NCBI RefSeq assembly: GCF_001542405.1
Contig: NZ_LNCD01000107.1
Coordinates: forward strand, 1-33,171
DNA from: Rhizobium altiplani
GTDB lineage: Bacteria > Pseudomonadota > Alphaproteobacteria > Rhizobiales > Rhizobiaceae
Reading direction: 5' to 3'
DNA length: 33,171 nt
In this document: in pieces, positions 1-7,585 of the stretch
Position numbering within the stretch: position 1 is the stretch's first letter
How the letters are laid out: each line of letters begins with the position of its first letter
Position numbers and translations under genes: made by a program
The notes under the pieces: model-generated
Told to the model about the DNA's origin: nothing
Databases searched by the model: none
What the model saw: only the letters and a program-made list of their open reading frames with translations

Positions 1-39
1 TTCGGGAGCAGGTTTCTTCAACATGACCCAGTGAATCAC

Positions 40-99
40 AAACCCCTGGACGAGGCCAGGGGTTTGTCAGCAGTCTGAGGCCCCGTCTGCGACGGGGCC
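40..99. terminator. Two tandem hairpins, probable terminator region
   Basis: Two perfect inverted repeats lie side by side: AAACCCCTGG/CCAGGGGTTT (40-49 and 56-65, 6-nt loop) and GGCCCCGT/ACGGGGCC (79-86 and 92-99, 5-nt loop). A reading frame entering from the window edge (phase 2) ends in TGA at 32-34, so the first hairpin would suit the end of that upstream gene. The minus-strand gene ending at 195 points toward the same place, so the pair may serve both strands. Neither stem has a long T-run, so strand and efficiency are uncertain. Confidence 0.45.
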
Positions 100-194
100 C
101 ATCCAGGTCGTTTTACCACGCCGCGCGCCAAGTGGGCAGAGTGCGGCGCAGCGCATCTACGCGCGATCAAGGGACCGCGCGTGTGCGGACGACG

Positions 195-587
195 TTACAT
201 CCAGTAGGGAGGCACGCCGTAGTAGTCGTAAACTCGGCGGCCATTATCGTTGTACCAGGTGTCATCATCGTCCGCATAGCTCGGCGCGCCCTCGATCTGA
301 TCCTTCGTCAGATCGATGCGATAGCCATCCAACTGGGTATCGTAGGTCAGCTTTTCCCACGGCAGCGGATAGTGATCGTGGCCGATGCCCAAGAAGCCGC
401 CGAATTCGAGTACGGCATAGGCAACGCGGCCATCCTGCTTGCCGAGGATCAATCGTTCAATAGAGCCAATATGCTTGCCATCGGCTCCATAGACGCGGGT
501 CCCTTCCACGCGGTCGCTGGCAATCAGTGTCGGTGTGTCCTTCACATTTGGGTCACGGCGGGTTTTGTCAGCGTCCTGATGCAGCAT
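195..587 (-). CDS. PRC-barrel domain protein
   Basis: 130-residue protein. The start at 587 is chosen over the upstream ATG at 680 because AGGAGGT sits 6 nt before it. Residues about 19-90 resemble a PRC-barrel: a region with DGKHIGSIERL followed by GRVAYAVLEFGGFLGIG and HYPLPWEKL, typical of the small photosynthetic-reaction-centre H-like/RimM-type barrel in stand-alone rhizobial proteins. The tail is rich in Asp, Tyr and Trp. There is no signal peptide or membrane segment. Stand-alone PRC-barrel proteins of this type are common in Rhizobiales and often stress-linked, but no specific activity can be assigned. It is divergent from fadD with about 250 bp between the two starts. Confidence 0.85.
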   Translation of the reverse strand: MLHQDADKTRRDPNVKDTPTLIASDRVEGTRVYGADGKHIGSIERLILGKQDGRVAYAVLEFGGFLGIGHDHYPLPWEKLTYDTQLDGYRIDLTKDQIEGAPSYADDDDTWYNDNGRRVYDYYGVPPYWM

Positions 588-690
588 GGTGCACCTCCTT
601 TTGTTTCCTCGTGGTTGGCCCACGGAGAAAAAACGCTGCCCCGCACTCGATGTTCCCAATTTACTCACAGCAACCGCCAATACATGATTA

Positions 691-706
691 TTGACGTTTA
701 CGTTAA
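691..706. promoter_or_regulatory. Candidate LiuR-type (MerR family) operator upstream of fadD
   Basis: TTGACGTTTACGTTAA is an imperfect inverted repeat, TTGACG and CGTTAA around TTTA. It resembles the motif reported for the MerR-family regulator LiuR, which controls branched-chain amino acid and fatty acid catabolism in proteobacteria. Its position about 130 bp before the fadD start, in the spacer shared with the PRC-barrel gene, fits control of acyl-CoA metabolism. No regulator gene is in the window, so the assignment rests on motif recall and context. Confidence 0.45.
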
Positions 707-834
707 GGTTAGTGTAGCTCTATTCTCAGCTTGAACCATTCAGGCGATGACATAAGCTGCCGCGTTGGAAGATGGAGGATCGTCCAATCGGCTTGCCGGT
801 GGGACCGGCCGGCAGCGACAGGGAGAGAGACCAT

Positions 835-2535
835 ATGAACAGCATTTCCGTCCATCCAGGCGGTGCGAAGCCCGAAAAGCCCTGGCTTGCGACCTATCCG
901 AACAGCGTGCCGGCAGAGCTTCCACCGCTGGAATACGAATCGCTTGCGGAGCTGCTCGAGAAATCCTGCGCGCGCTATGCCAATCGCATCGCCTTTTCCA
1001 GCATGGGCAAGACGCTGACCTATGGCGAGCTTGAGAGCCAGACCCGCAAGATTGCAGCGTGGCTGCAGAGCATCGGCCTCGAGAAGGGTGACCGCGTTGC
1101 CGTCATGATGCCGAACGTTCTGCAGAATCCGGTCGCCGTTTACGGGATCCTGCGGGCCGGCTTCGTGGTCGTGAATGTCAATCCGCTCTACACACCGCGC
1201 GAACTGGAACATCAGCTGCGCGACTCGGGCGCCAAGGCCATCTTCGTGCTCGAAAACTTCGCGCGAACGGTCGAGCAGGTACTGGTCAAAACCGATGTGC
1301 GCCATGTCGTCGTCACGTCGCTCGGCGAGATGCTGGGCGCCAAGGGGCTGATCGTCAATCTGCTCGTGCGCAGGGTCAAGAAGCTCGTTCCTTCATGGTC
1401 TATTGCGCAGCACAAGACCTTCAAGCAGGTGCTCGCGGAAGGTGCCGGCCAACCTTTCAAACTTGTAAGCCTGATGGGGGGCGACATCGCCTTTCTGCAA
1501 TATACCGGTGGCACGACCGGCATTGCCAAGGGCGCGGTGCTGACGCACCGGAACCTGCTCTCCAACAAGCTGCAGCTCGAACTGTGGCTCCGATCGGCTT
1601 TCGACAAGAAGACGCGCCCAGAGGTTCTGAACTTCCTGTGTGCCCTGCCGCTCTATCATATCTTCGCACTGACGGTGAATTCGCTGATGGGCATGTCGCT
1701 CGGCGCCCACAATATCCTCGTCGCCAACCCGCGCGATATTCCGGCGCTGGTCAAGGAATTCGGCAGGGTGAAGGTCCACATCTTCCCCGGCCTCAACACA
1801 CTCTTCAACGCGCTGATGAACAACGCCGATTTCGCCAAGCTCGACTTTTCCTCCATCGTGATGTCGCTCGGTGGCGGCATGGCGGTGCAACGACCGGTCG
1901 CCGAGCGCTGGATGAAGATCACCGGCTCCCATATCACCGAAGGCTATGGTCTCTCCGAGACATCGCCGGTCGCCACCGCCAACCGCTTCGATTCGGCAGA
2001 GTTCACCGGTTCCATCGGGCTACCGATTCCATCCACCGATCTCGACATTCGCGACGAGGACGGCAATTCGCTGCCGCTTGGTGAGATCGGCGAGATTTGT
2101 ATCCGCGGCCCGCAGGTGATGGCTGGTTACTGGAACAAACCGGAGGAGACCGCCCGCGTGATGACGCCGGACGGGTATTTCCGCAGCGGCGACATGGGCT
2201 TCATGGATGCGCGCGGCTACACCAAGATCGTCGACCGGAAGAAGGATATGATCCTTGTCTCCGGCTTCAACGTCTATCCGAACGAGATCGAAGAAGTGGC
2301 GGCGATGCATCCCGGCATCCTCGAGGCGGCGGCTGTCGGCATCCCCGACGGGCATTCCGGCGAAGCCGTGAAGCTCTTCGTGGTTCGCAAGGACCCGGCG
2401 TTGACGGAGGCAGACGTCAAGGCGCATTGCGCGGCAAACCTCACCAACTACAAGCGGCCGCGCTTCGTGGAATTCCGCACCGAACTGCCGAAAACGCCTG
2501 TCGGAAAAATCCTGCGCAAGGATCTGCGCGGCTAA
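835..2535 (+). CDS. fadD: Long-chain fatty acid--CoA ligase
   Basis: 566-residue acyl-CoA synthetase that activates long-chain fatty acids to acyl-CoA using ATP and CoA at the inner face of the membrane, feeding beta-oxidation. It tracks E. coli FadD along its whole length: LYTPRELEHQLRDSGAKAIF near the N terminus, the AMP-binding P-loop YTGGTTGIAKG at residues 223-233, a GYGLSET motif, and the fatty-acyl-CoA-synthetase signature from about residue 446 to 486 (SGDMGFMD, VDRKKDMILVSGFNVYPNEI). The C terminus holds the conserved Lys in TPVGKILRK. The start at 835 is preferred to the ATG at 772 because GGGAGAG precedes it and E. coli FadD has no further N-terminal extension. In Sinorhizobium meliloti, fadD mutants are affected in swarming and symbiosis, so the gene may matter beyond catabolism. 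Confidence 0.96.
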   Translation: MNSISVHPGGAKPEKPWLATYPNSVPAELPPLEYESLAELLEKSCARYANRIAFSSMGKTLTYGELESQTRKIAAWLQSIGLEKGDRVAVMMPNVLQNPVAVYGILRAGFVVVNVNPLYTPRELEHQLRDSGAKAIFVLENFARTVEQVLVKTDVRHVVVTSLGEMLGAKGLIVNLLVRRVKKLVPSWSIAQHKTFKQVLAEGAGQPFKLVSLMGGDIAFLQYTGGTTGIAKGAVLTHRNLLSNKLQLELWLRSAFDKKTRPEVLNFLCALPLYHIFALTVNSLMGMSLGAHNILVANPRDIPALVKEFGRVKVHIFPGLNTLFNALMNNADFAKLDFSSIVMSLGGGMAVQRPVAERWMKITGSHITEGYGLSETSPVATANRFDSAEFTGSIGLPIPSTDLDIRDEDGNSLPLGEIGEICIRGPQVMAGYWNKPEETARVMTPDGYFRSGDMGFMDARGYTKIVDRKKDMILVSGFNVYPNEIEEVAAMHPGILEAAAVGIPDGHSGEAVKLFVVRKDPALTEADVKAHCAANLTNYKRPRFVEFRTELPKTPVGKILRKDLRG

Positions 2536-2559
2536 GTTTGACGGTCGCGTGAAATTATG

Positions 2560-2588
2560 AGCCATCCGTTTGTTCGAATGGCTTTTTT
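2560..2588 (+). terminator. Rho-independent terminator of fadD
   Basis: AGCCAT (2560-2565) pairs with ATGGCT (2578-2583), with an inner CG/CG pair, and runs directly into six T residues at 2583-2588. It lies 24 bp after the fadD stop and before pgi, separating the two transcription units. Confidence 0.8.
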
Positions 2589-2673
2589 GCGTTCCGAGAG
2601 GTCGCCGAACTTGATTTGCGCCCTACAAAGCGAATAGTTTCCGCGACCCTCTCGCCCTGCAAAGGAGCCTCCC

Positions 2674-4299
2674 ATGAATGCCATCGTCGAACAATTGAAG
2701 AGCACTGCAGCCGCCAACAAGGCAACCGATCTGCGCGCCGCCTTTGCTGCCGACCCGCAGCGTTTCTCGCGCTTCAGCGTGTCGCTCGACGACCTCCTGA
2801 TGGACTATTCCAAGACGGCCGTGAACGACGAGATCCTGGCTCTCCTGGTCAAGCTCGCGGAGACGGGCGGCGTTGAAGTCAAGCGTGACGAAATGTTCGC
2901 CGGCAAGGCGATCAACTTCACCGAAAACCGAGCCGTTCTGCACACGGCGCTACGCAACCGCTCCAATACGCCGGTGCTTGTCGACGGCAAGGATGTCATG
3001 CCTGATGTTAACGCCGTGCTTGCCGCCATGGGCAAATTCGCCGATGGCATCCGCTCCGGCAGTCTTAAGGGCGCGACCGGCAAGGCCATCACCGACGTCA
3101 TCAACATCGGCATCGGCGGCTCTGACCTCGGCCCCGTGATGGCAACGCTGGCGCTGGCGCCCTTCCATGATGGACCGCGCGCGCATTTCGTTTCCAACAT
3201 CGACGGCGCCCATATCGCCGACACGTTGAAGCTCGTTCAGCCCGAGACGACACTGTTCATCGTCGCCTCCAAGACCTTCACGACCGTAGAGACGATGACG
3301 AACGCGCAGACGGCGCGCAAGTTCATCGCCGACGCGCTCGGCGAGGCCGCCGTCCAGCATCATTTCGCTGCCGTTTCGACCGCACTCGACAAGGTCGCGG
3401 CCTTCGGCATCGAGAGCGAACGCGTCTTCGGCTTCTGGGACTGGGTGGGTGGCCGCTACTCCCTCTGGTCGGCGATCGGCCTGCCGATCATGATCGCCAT
3501 CGGCCCGGAAAATTTCATCAAGTTTCTCGAGGGCGCCCATGCCGTCGACAACCACTTCCGCACCGCACCGATCACCAAGAACTTGCCCATGCTGCTCGGC
3601 CTGATCGGCTTCTATCACCGCAATGTACTCGGCTATCCGACCCGTGCCGTCCTGCCCTACGACCAGCGCCTGTCGCGCTTCCCGGCCTATCTGCAGCAGC
3701 TCGACATGGAATCGAACGGCAAGGGTGTCACGATCGACGGCACGCCCGTCGAGGGTAATTCCGGTCCTGTTGTCTGGGGCGAGCCCGGCACCAATGGCCA
3801 GCACGCCTTCTACCAGCTGATCCACCAGGGCACGAGCGTCATCCCGGCCGAATTCATGATCGCGGCGAACGCCTTCGAGCCAAATCTGCGCCACCAGCAC
3901 GAGCTTCTGATATCGAATGTGCTTGCGCAGTCCGAAGCGCTGATGAAGGGCCGTACCTTCGACGAGGCGAAGAAGCAGCTGACCGACAAGGGCATGGACG
4001 ACAAGAAGGCCGACTTCATCGCACCGCACCGTGTCTTCACCGGCAACCGCCCGTCGATCACTTTCGTCTACGATAAGCTGACGCCCTACGCGCTCGGTCG
4101 CCTGATCGCGCTCTATGAGCACCGAGTCTTCGTCGAAGGCGTGCTGTTCCGCATCAACTCTTTCGACCAGTGGGGCGTCGAACTCGGCAAGGAACTGGCG
4201 ACTGGTCTGCTGCCTGTCGTGGAAGGCAAGGAAAGCGCTGCTGGCCACGACTCCTCGACGCAGGGCCTCGTTGCCGCACTGGCAAAACTTGCCAAGTAA
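2674..4299 (+). CDS. pgi: Glucose-6-phosphate isomerase
   Basis: 541-residue cytoplasmic enzyme interconverting glucose-6-phosphate and fructose-6-phosphate. Both family signatures are present: DWVGGRYSLWSAIG at 256-269 and VLFRINSFDQWGVELGK at 490-506. By alignment with E. coli Pgi, the catalytic Glu is E346 (in MESNGK), the catalytic His is H377 (in NGQHAF) and the Lys is K506; the 31-residue spacing between Glu and His matches the E. coli enzyme. AAAGGAG lies 6-7 nt before the start. It is monocistronic, with terminators on both sides. In rhizobia this enzyme lets fructose-derived hexose phosphate enter the Entner-Doudoroff and pentose phosphate routes, which fits the nearby fructose genes. 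Confidence 0.98.
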   Translation: MNAIVEQLKSTAAANKATDLRAAFAADPQRFSRFSVSLDDLLMDYSKTAVNDEILALLVKLAETGGVEVKRDEMFAGKAINFTENRAVLHTALRNRSNTPVLVDGKDVMPDVNAVLAAMGKFADGIRSGSLKGATGKAITDVINIGIGGSDLGPVMATLALAPFHDGPRAHFVSNIDGAHIADTLKLVQPETTLFIVASKTFTTVETMTNAQTARKFIADALGEAAVQHHFAAVSTALDKVAAFGIESERVFGFWDWVGGRYSLWSAIGLPIMIAIGPENFIKFLEGAHAVDNHFRTAPITKNLPMLLGLIGFYHRNVLGYPTRAVLPYDQRLSRFPAYLQQLDMESNGKGVTIDGTPVEGNSGPVVWGEPGTNGQHAFYQLIHQGTSVIPAEFMIAANAFEPNLRHQHELLISNVLAQSEALMKGRTFDEAKKQLTDKGMDDKKADFIAPHRVFTGNRPSITFVYDKLTPYALGRLIALYEHRVFVEGVLFRINSFDQWGVELGKELATGLLPVVEGKESAAGHDSSTQGLVAALAKLAK

Positions 4300-4316
4300 C
4301 AGAGCATTGAGATCAA

Positions 4317-4346
4317 AAAGCTCCCGCGGCTGGCCGCGGGAGCTTT
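4317..4346. terminator. Strong hairpin terminator between pgi and the BON gene
   Basis: Perfect stem AAAGCTCCCGCGG/CCGCGGGAGCTTT with a CTGG loop, 18 bp after the pgi stop. It is flanked by A-rich sequence on the left and TTTA on the right, so it can act in both directions between the convergent pgi and BON-domain genes. Confidence 0.8.
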
Positions 4347-4388
4347 ACACAGACTGGGAATTGACTTGAGGGCTTAAAAGCCCGTCCT

Positions 4389-4673
4389 CTAGTTCGACCT
4401 CTTCGGGAAGCCTCGACATATCAGTCGATTGTGAACCTGAGTCGATCCGACGATGGCAGCGGCGACATCCGCGGCTAGTTCGTCATCTCCGCGACAGCGG
4501 ACGAAGCCTTCAAGCACCACGAAATCGCCAAGCATTGAAACAACGATCTGCGTGCTGTCGAACTCCGATGACGCTTCCAGTGCGCACTTGACCGCGGCTT
4601 TGGTCGCCGCCGAACAATGTCCGGCTTCGACGCTGCTGAGCGACCAGCCTTGACCATCAACGCGTAGAACCAT
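4389..4673 (-). CDS. Small BON-domain protein
   Basis: 94-residue protein. The start at 4673 is supported by GGAGGAG a few bases upstream; the longer frame starting at 4751 lacks such a site. The C-terminal half shows a BON pattern: STQIVVSMLGDFVVLEG, then alternating charged residues, AADVAAAIVGSTQVHNRL. BON domains are thought to bind phospholipid or other hydrophobic ligands. Unlike OsmY-type BON proteins there is no visible signal peptide, so it is probably cytoplasmic. It is divergent from the alpha/beta hydrolase gene. The family call is good; the role is unknown. Confidence 0.75.
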   Translation of the reverse strand: MVLRVDGQGWSLSSVEAGHCSAATKAAVKCALEASSEFDSTQIVVSMLGDFVVLEGFVRCRGDDELAADVAAAIVGSTQVHNRLICRGFPKRSN

Positions 4674-4832
4674 TTCTTCTCCTCCAACGTTAAACGCTGA
4701 AGCTACAGGCCGTAATATTAGCAGTCTATTAAGTATGACATGCGCCTGCATTTCTCTTGTGGTAGCGCTTGGTCAATGTCGAAATTCGGCTTCACGATGC
4801 GTCTTAGGTACATCGCTATGAGGAGGGGTTGA

Positions 4833-5633
4833 ATGGATGTGACGGACGACGAGCTTCTGAATTTCGAGGCACATGGCGCAGCGCCCCTGCCAAGGCCGCA
4901 GCGCGAAGGCTTCGTCGAGAACGACGGCGCTCGCATCTGGTATGCGACCTACGGTTCCGGCCCAGCCGTGATCCTGCTGCATGGCGGGCTCGGCAATGCG
5001 GGGAACTGGGGCTATCAGGTGCCGGCACTGGTCGCCGCGGGCCGACAGGTCGTCGTTATCGACAGTCGCGGCCACGGCCGCAGCACGCGCGACATGCGCC
5101 CCTATCACTATGCCCAGATGGCAGGCGACGTTCTTGCGGTGATGGATTGCCTTGAGCTTACGAGGGCCGCCCTTGTCGGCTGGAGCGACGGGGCCTGTAC
5201 GGCGCTGATCCTCGCCGACCAGCGGCCAGAGCGGGTGCCCGGTGTGTTTTTCTTCGCCTGCAACATGGATCCCAGTGGCACGCTTGAATTCAAGCCGACA
5301 CCCGTCATCGATCGCTGCTTCAGTCGTCATCGGAAGGATTATCAGGCGCTATCCGCCACGCCCGATGCCTTCGAGAGCTTCGTGGGCGATGTGTCGAAGA
5401 TGATGGCAAGCGAGCCAAACTATACGGCTACCGATCTCGCTGGCATCAAGGTGCCGGTCGCGGTCGTGCTCGGAGACAATGACGAGTTCATCAAGCGCGA
5501 GCACGCCGATTATCTGGTCCGCAGCATTCCCGATGCCGAACTCATCCTGCTTCCGGAGGTCAGCCATTTCGCGCCGCTGCAGCGGCCCGAGCACTTCAAC
5601 CGCGAAGTGCTCGCCTTTCTCAATCGGCTATAG
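4833..5633 (+). CDS. Alpha/beta hydrolase
   Basis: 266-residue alpha/beta-hydrolase-fold enzyme. An early oxyanion-hole segment LLHGGLGNAGNWGYQ is followed by the nucleophile elbow GWSDG with Ser118. The acid is probably Asp217 (or Asp215) in LGDNDEF, and the general base is His245 in SHFAPLQRPEHF. The layout matches haloperoxidase/ester-hydrolase-like members such as the 3-oxoadipate enol-lactonase relatives, but substrate cannot be read from sequence. GAGGAGG precedes the start. No signal peptide. It converges on frk with a gap of only 6 bp. Confidence 0.9.
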   Translation: MDVTDDELLNFEAHGAAPLPRPQREGFVENDGARIWYATYGSGPAVILLHGGLGNAGNWGYQVPALVAAGRQVVVIDSRGHGRSTRDMRPYHYAQMAGDVLAVMDCLELTRAALVGWSDGACTALILADQRPERVPGVFFFACNMDPSGTLEFKPTPVIDRCFSRHRKDYQALSATPDAFESFVGDVSKMMASEPNYTATDLAGIKVPVAVVLGDNDEFIKREHADYLVRSIPDAELILLPEVSHFAPLQRPEHFNREVLAFLNRL

Positions 5634-5639
5634 CCTGTC

Positions 5640-6566
5640 TCAGAGGCCGATTTCCCTCGCCCAGGGCGGATTGGCGCCGGCGCGCGAGACCGTGACGGCA
5701 GCGGCCTTGGCGCCAAGCGAAAGCGCGTTCTCCAGCGCCTTTTCGCTGAGCGAAGCGACCATTTCCTTGGTCAGGAGATTGTCGATCTTCAGCGAGGCAA
5801 GCACGCCGGCATCGAAGGTGTCGCCGGCGCCAACGGTATCGACGACGGTGACGCGCTCGCTCGGCACGGTGACCTTGCGCTCGTTGGTGTAGCCCGAAGC
5901 GCCCTCGGCACCCTTGGTGATGACCACGAGCTTGGCGCCCTGCTTCAGCCAGTAGGCCGCCAGGTCGTCATGGCTGCCTTCGAGGCCGAACCACTCCAGA
6001 TCCTCGTCAGAGAATTTCAGGATGTCGGACTTGGACGCCATGCGCTTGATGCGCTCCATATGGGCGTCCTTGTTCTTGATGAAGCCCGGGCGGATGTTCG
6101 GATCGAGCGAAATCACCCGCTTGTCGCATTCGCGGTCGAGCAGCGCCTCATAGGTCTCGCCGCAGGGGCTCGGGATGAGACTGATCGCGCCGAAATGCAA
6201 CGCCTCGCAATCGTCGCCGAGGACAGGCAGATCGTCGGTCGTGATCATGCGCCCGGCCGTGCCTTCGTCGTAGAAGGCATAGGTTGCCTGGCCGTTGACC
6301 AGCTTGACGAAGGCGACCGTCGACGGGCGTGGGGTGATGGCGCAGAGGCTGAAGTCGACATTGCTCGCCTTCAGCGTATCGCGCAGGATTTCGCCCATCA
6401 TGTCGTCGGCGAGGCCGGTGAAGAAGGCTGTCGGAATGCCGAGGCGTCCGAGTGCGATCGCCGTGTTGAAGATCGCGCCCCCTGCGTATGGGGCAAAGCC
6501 CTTCTCGCCCAGAGTCGTCTCCCGCGGCAGCATGTCAATCAGCGCTTCGCCACAGCACAAAATCAT
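5640..6566 (-). CDS. frk: PfkB-family sugar kinase, probable fructokinase
   Basis: 308-residue ribokinase/PfkB-fold kinase. The start at 6566 is preferred over 6593 because GGGAGG precedes it and the product then begins directly with the family beta-strand MILCCGEALIDMLP. Sugar-binding GGAIFNTAIALGRLG lies near residue 40, and the anion-hole/catalytic motif DTVGAGDTFDAG contains the catalytic base Asp249. It resembles rhizobial fructokinase, which phosphorylates fructose to fructose-6-phosphate. Its chromosomal link to pgi and the frc transporter supports this, although PfkB members vary in substrate. It lies 90 bp downstream of pyrE on the same strand and could be cotranscribed with it. Confidence 0.87.
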   Translation of the reverse strand: MILCCGEALIDMLPRETTLGEKGFAPYAGGAIFNTAIALGRLGIPTAFFTGLADDMMGEILRDTLKASNVDFSLCAITPRPSTVAFVKLVNGQATYAFYDEGTAGRMITTDDLPVLGDDCEALHFGAISLIPSPCGETYEALLDRECDKRVISLDPNIRPGFIKNKDAHMERIKRMASKSDILKFSDEDLEWFGLEGSHDDLAAYWLKQGAKLVVITKGAEGASGYTNERKVTVPSERVTVVDTVGAGDTFDAGVLASLKIDNLLTKEMVASLSEKALENALSLGAKAAAVTVSRAGANPPWAREIGL

Positions 6567-6656
6567 TCCGGCCTCCCAAGCATTACGATCCATCGATGCT
6601 CAAATCGATTAGATAATTTCGTGGCAAAAGCAAAGCGCCGCGACGCAATTCTTCAT

Positions 6657-7346
6657 TCAAAGTGATGAAATGCCGCCATTGCGTCCCGACCAGGCGAGCG
6701 GCGCATCGAGGAAGGCTTCGACTTCGCTCAAGGTTTTCTCGTCGAACAGCTTCTGCGCCTTGGCAACCGCAAGCACATCGCGCCAGGTGGCGATGTAGTG
6801 CAGCTTCACCTTGCCATCGGCAAAGCGCAGCGCGCCTTCATCGAAAATACCGTAATAGAACAGGGCGATACCATGATCGACCACGCCGCCAGCAGCCCTG
6901 ACGGCATCGATGAACTTGAACATGCTGCCGCCTGCCGTCGTCAGGTCCTCGATGACGAGGACGCGTGAGCCCTCCGGCATGTTGCCTTCAATCTGCGCGT
7001 TGCGGCCATGACCCTTCGGCTGCTTGCGGACATAGATCATCGGCAGGCTGAGGCGATCGGCGAGAAGGGCTGCAAATGGGATGCCCGCAGTCTCGCCACC
7101 CGCCACGCAATCGAACTGCTCGAAACCGGCTTCGCGCAGAACGACGCTGGCGGCGAAATCCATCACGGTCGAGCGCACGCGCGGAAAGGAGAGCAGCTTG
7201 CGGCAATCGATATAGACCGGGCTCGCCATGCCGGAGGCGAATTTGTAGGGCTGCGCTGCATTGAAGTGCACCGCCTTGATCTCCCAGAGCATCTTCGCCA
7301 CGAGTTCCGCCATTACGGCGCGGTCGGTGAATGTCGTCTGGATCAT
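6657..7346 (-). CDS. pyrE: Orotate phosphoribosyltransferase
   Basis: 229-residue enzyme converting orotate and PRPP to OMP in pyrimidine synthesis. The PRPP-binding motif RVLVIEDLTTAGGS is at about 128-141, and the flexible catalytic loop RKQPKGHGR is at about 107-115. AAAGGAG precedes the ATG. The protein carries about 15 residues after the core domain compared with E. coli PyrE, as in other rhizobial enzymes. pyrC lies 3 kb away on the same strand but is not in the same operon. The leader contains an attenuator-like hairpin (separate entry), a plausible point of pyrimidine-dependent control. Confidence 0.96.
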   Translation of the reverse strand: MIQTTFTDRAVMAELVAKMLWEIKAVHFNAAQPYKFASGMASPVYIDCRKLLSFPRVRSTVMDFAASVVLREAGFEQFDCVAGGETAGIPFAALLADRLSLPMIYVRKQPKGHGRNAQIEGNMPEGSRVLVIEDLTTAGGSMFKFIDAVRAAGGVVDHGIALFYYGIFDEGALRFADGKVKLHYIATWRDVLAVAKAQKLFDEKTLSEVEAFLDAPLAWSGRNGGISSL

Positions 7347-7437
7347 CGCTCTCTCCTTTGGTCAAGTTTATGGGCCAATAGCAGCAAGCGCGGCGGTTTT
7401 CCAGAACGGCGAGCGATTCCACGCCGTCGATGAGGGC

Positions 7438-7500
7438 AAAAAGCGCGACAGCGCTTGAAGACGTCGGCCGGGCATCCGTCCAGAGGTGCCTGAAGGCACC
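7438..7500 (-). promoter_or_regulatory. Attenuator-like hairpins in the pyrE leader
   Basis: Reading the minus strand, GGTGCC-ttca-GGCACC (7500-7485) is followed by AAGCGC-tgtc-GCGCTT (7456-7441), which runs into a total of five T residues ending at 7438. The second element looks like a short intrinsic terminator about 90 nt before the pyrE start. A minus-strand frame starting at 7524 reads through it without a stop into pyrE, so translation could interfere with hairpin formation, as in translation-coupled pyr attenuators. This is an inference from structure only. Confidence 0.4.
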
Positions 7501-7585
7501 GCCTTCGTTGCGCTGAGCCAGCAATGCATCAATTCTTTCAGTTATTTGCGCTTGCGCGCCGGCACGGCGGCGATATCGTCACGTC

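Noticed and set aside
2950..4248. 432-residue frame antisense to pgi
   Set aside because: It mirrors the third-position GC bias of pgi, has no ribosome-binding site or domain, and pgi is certain.
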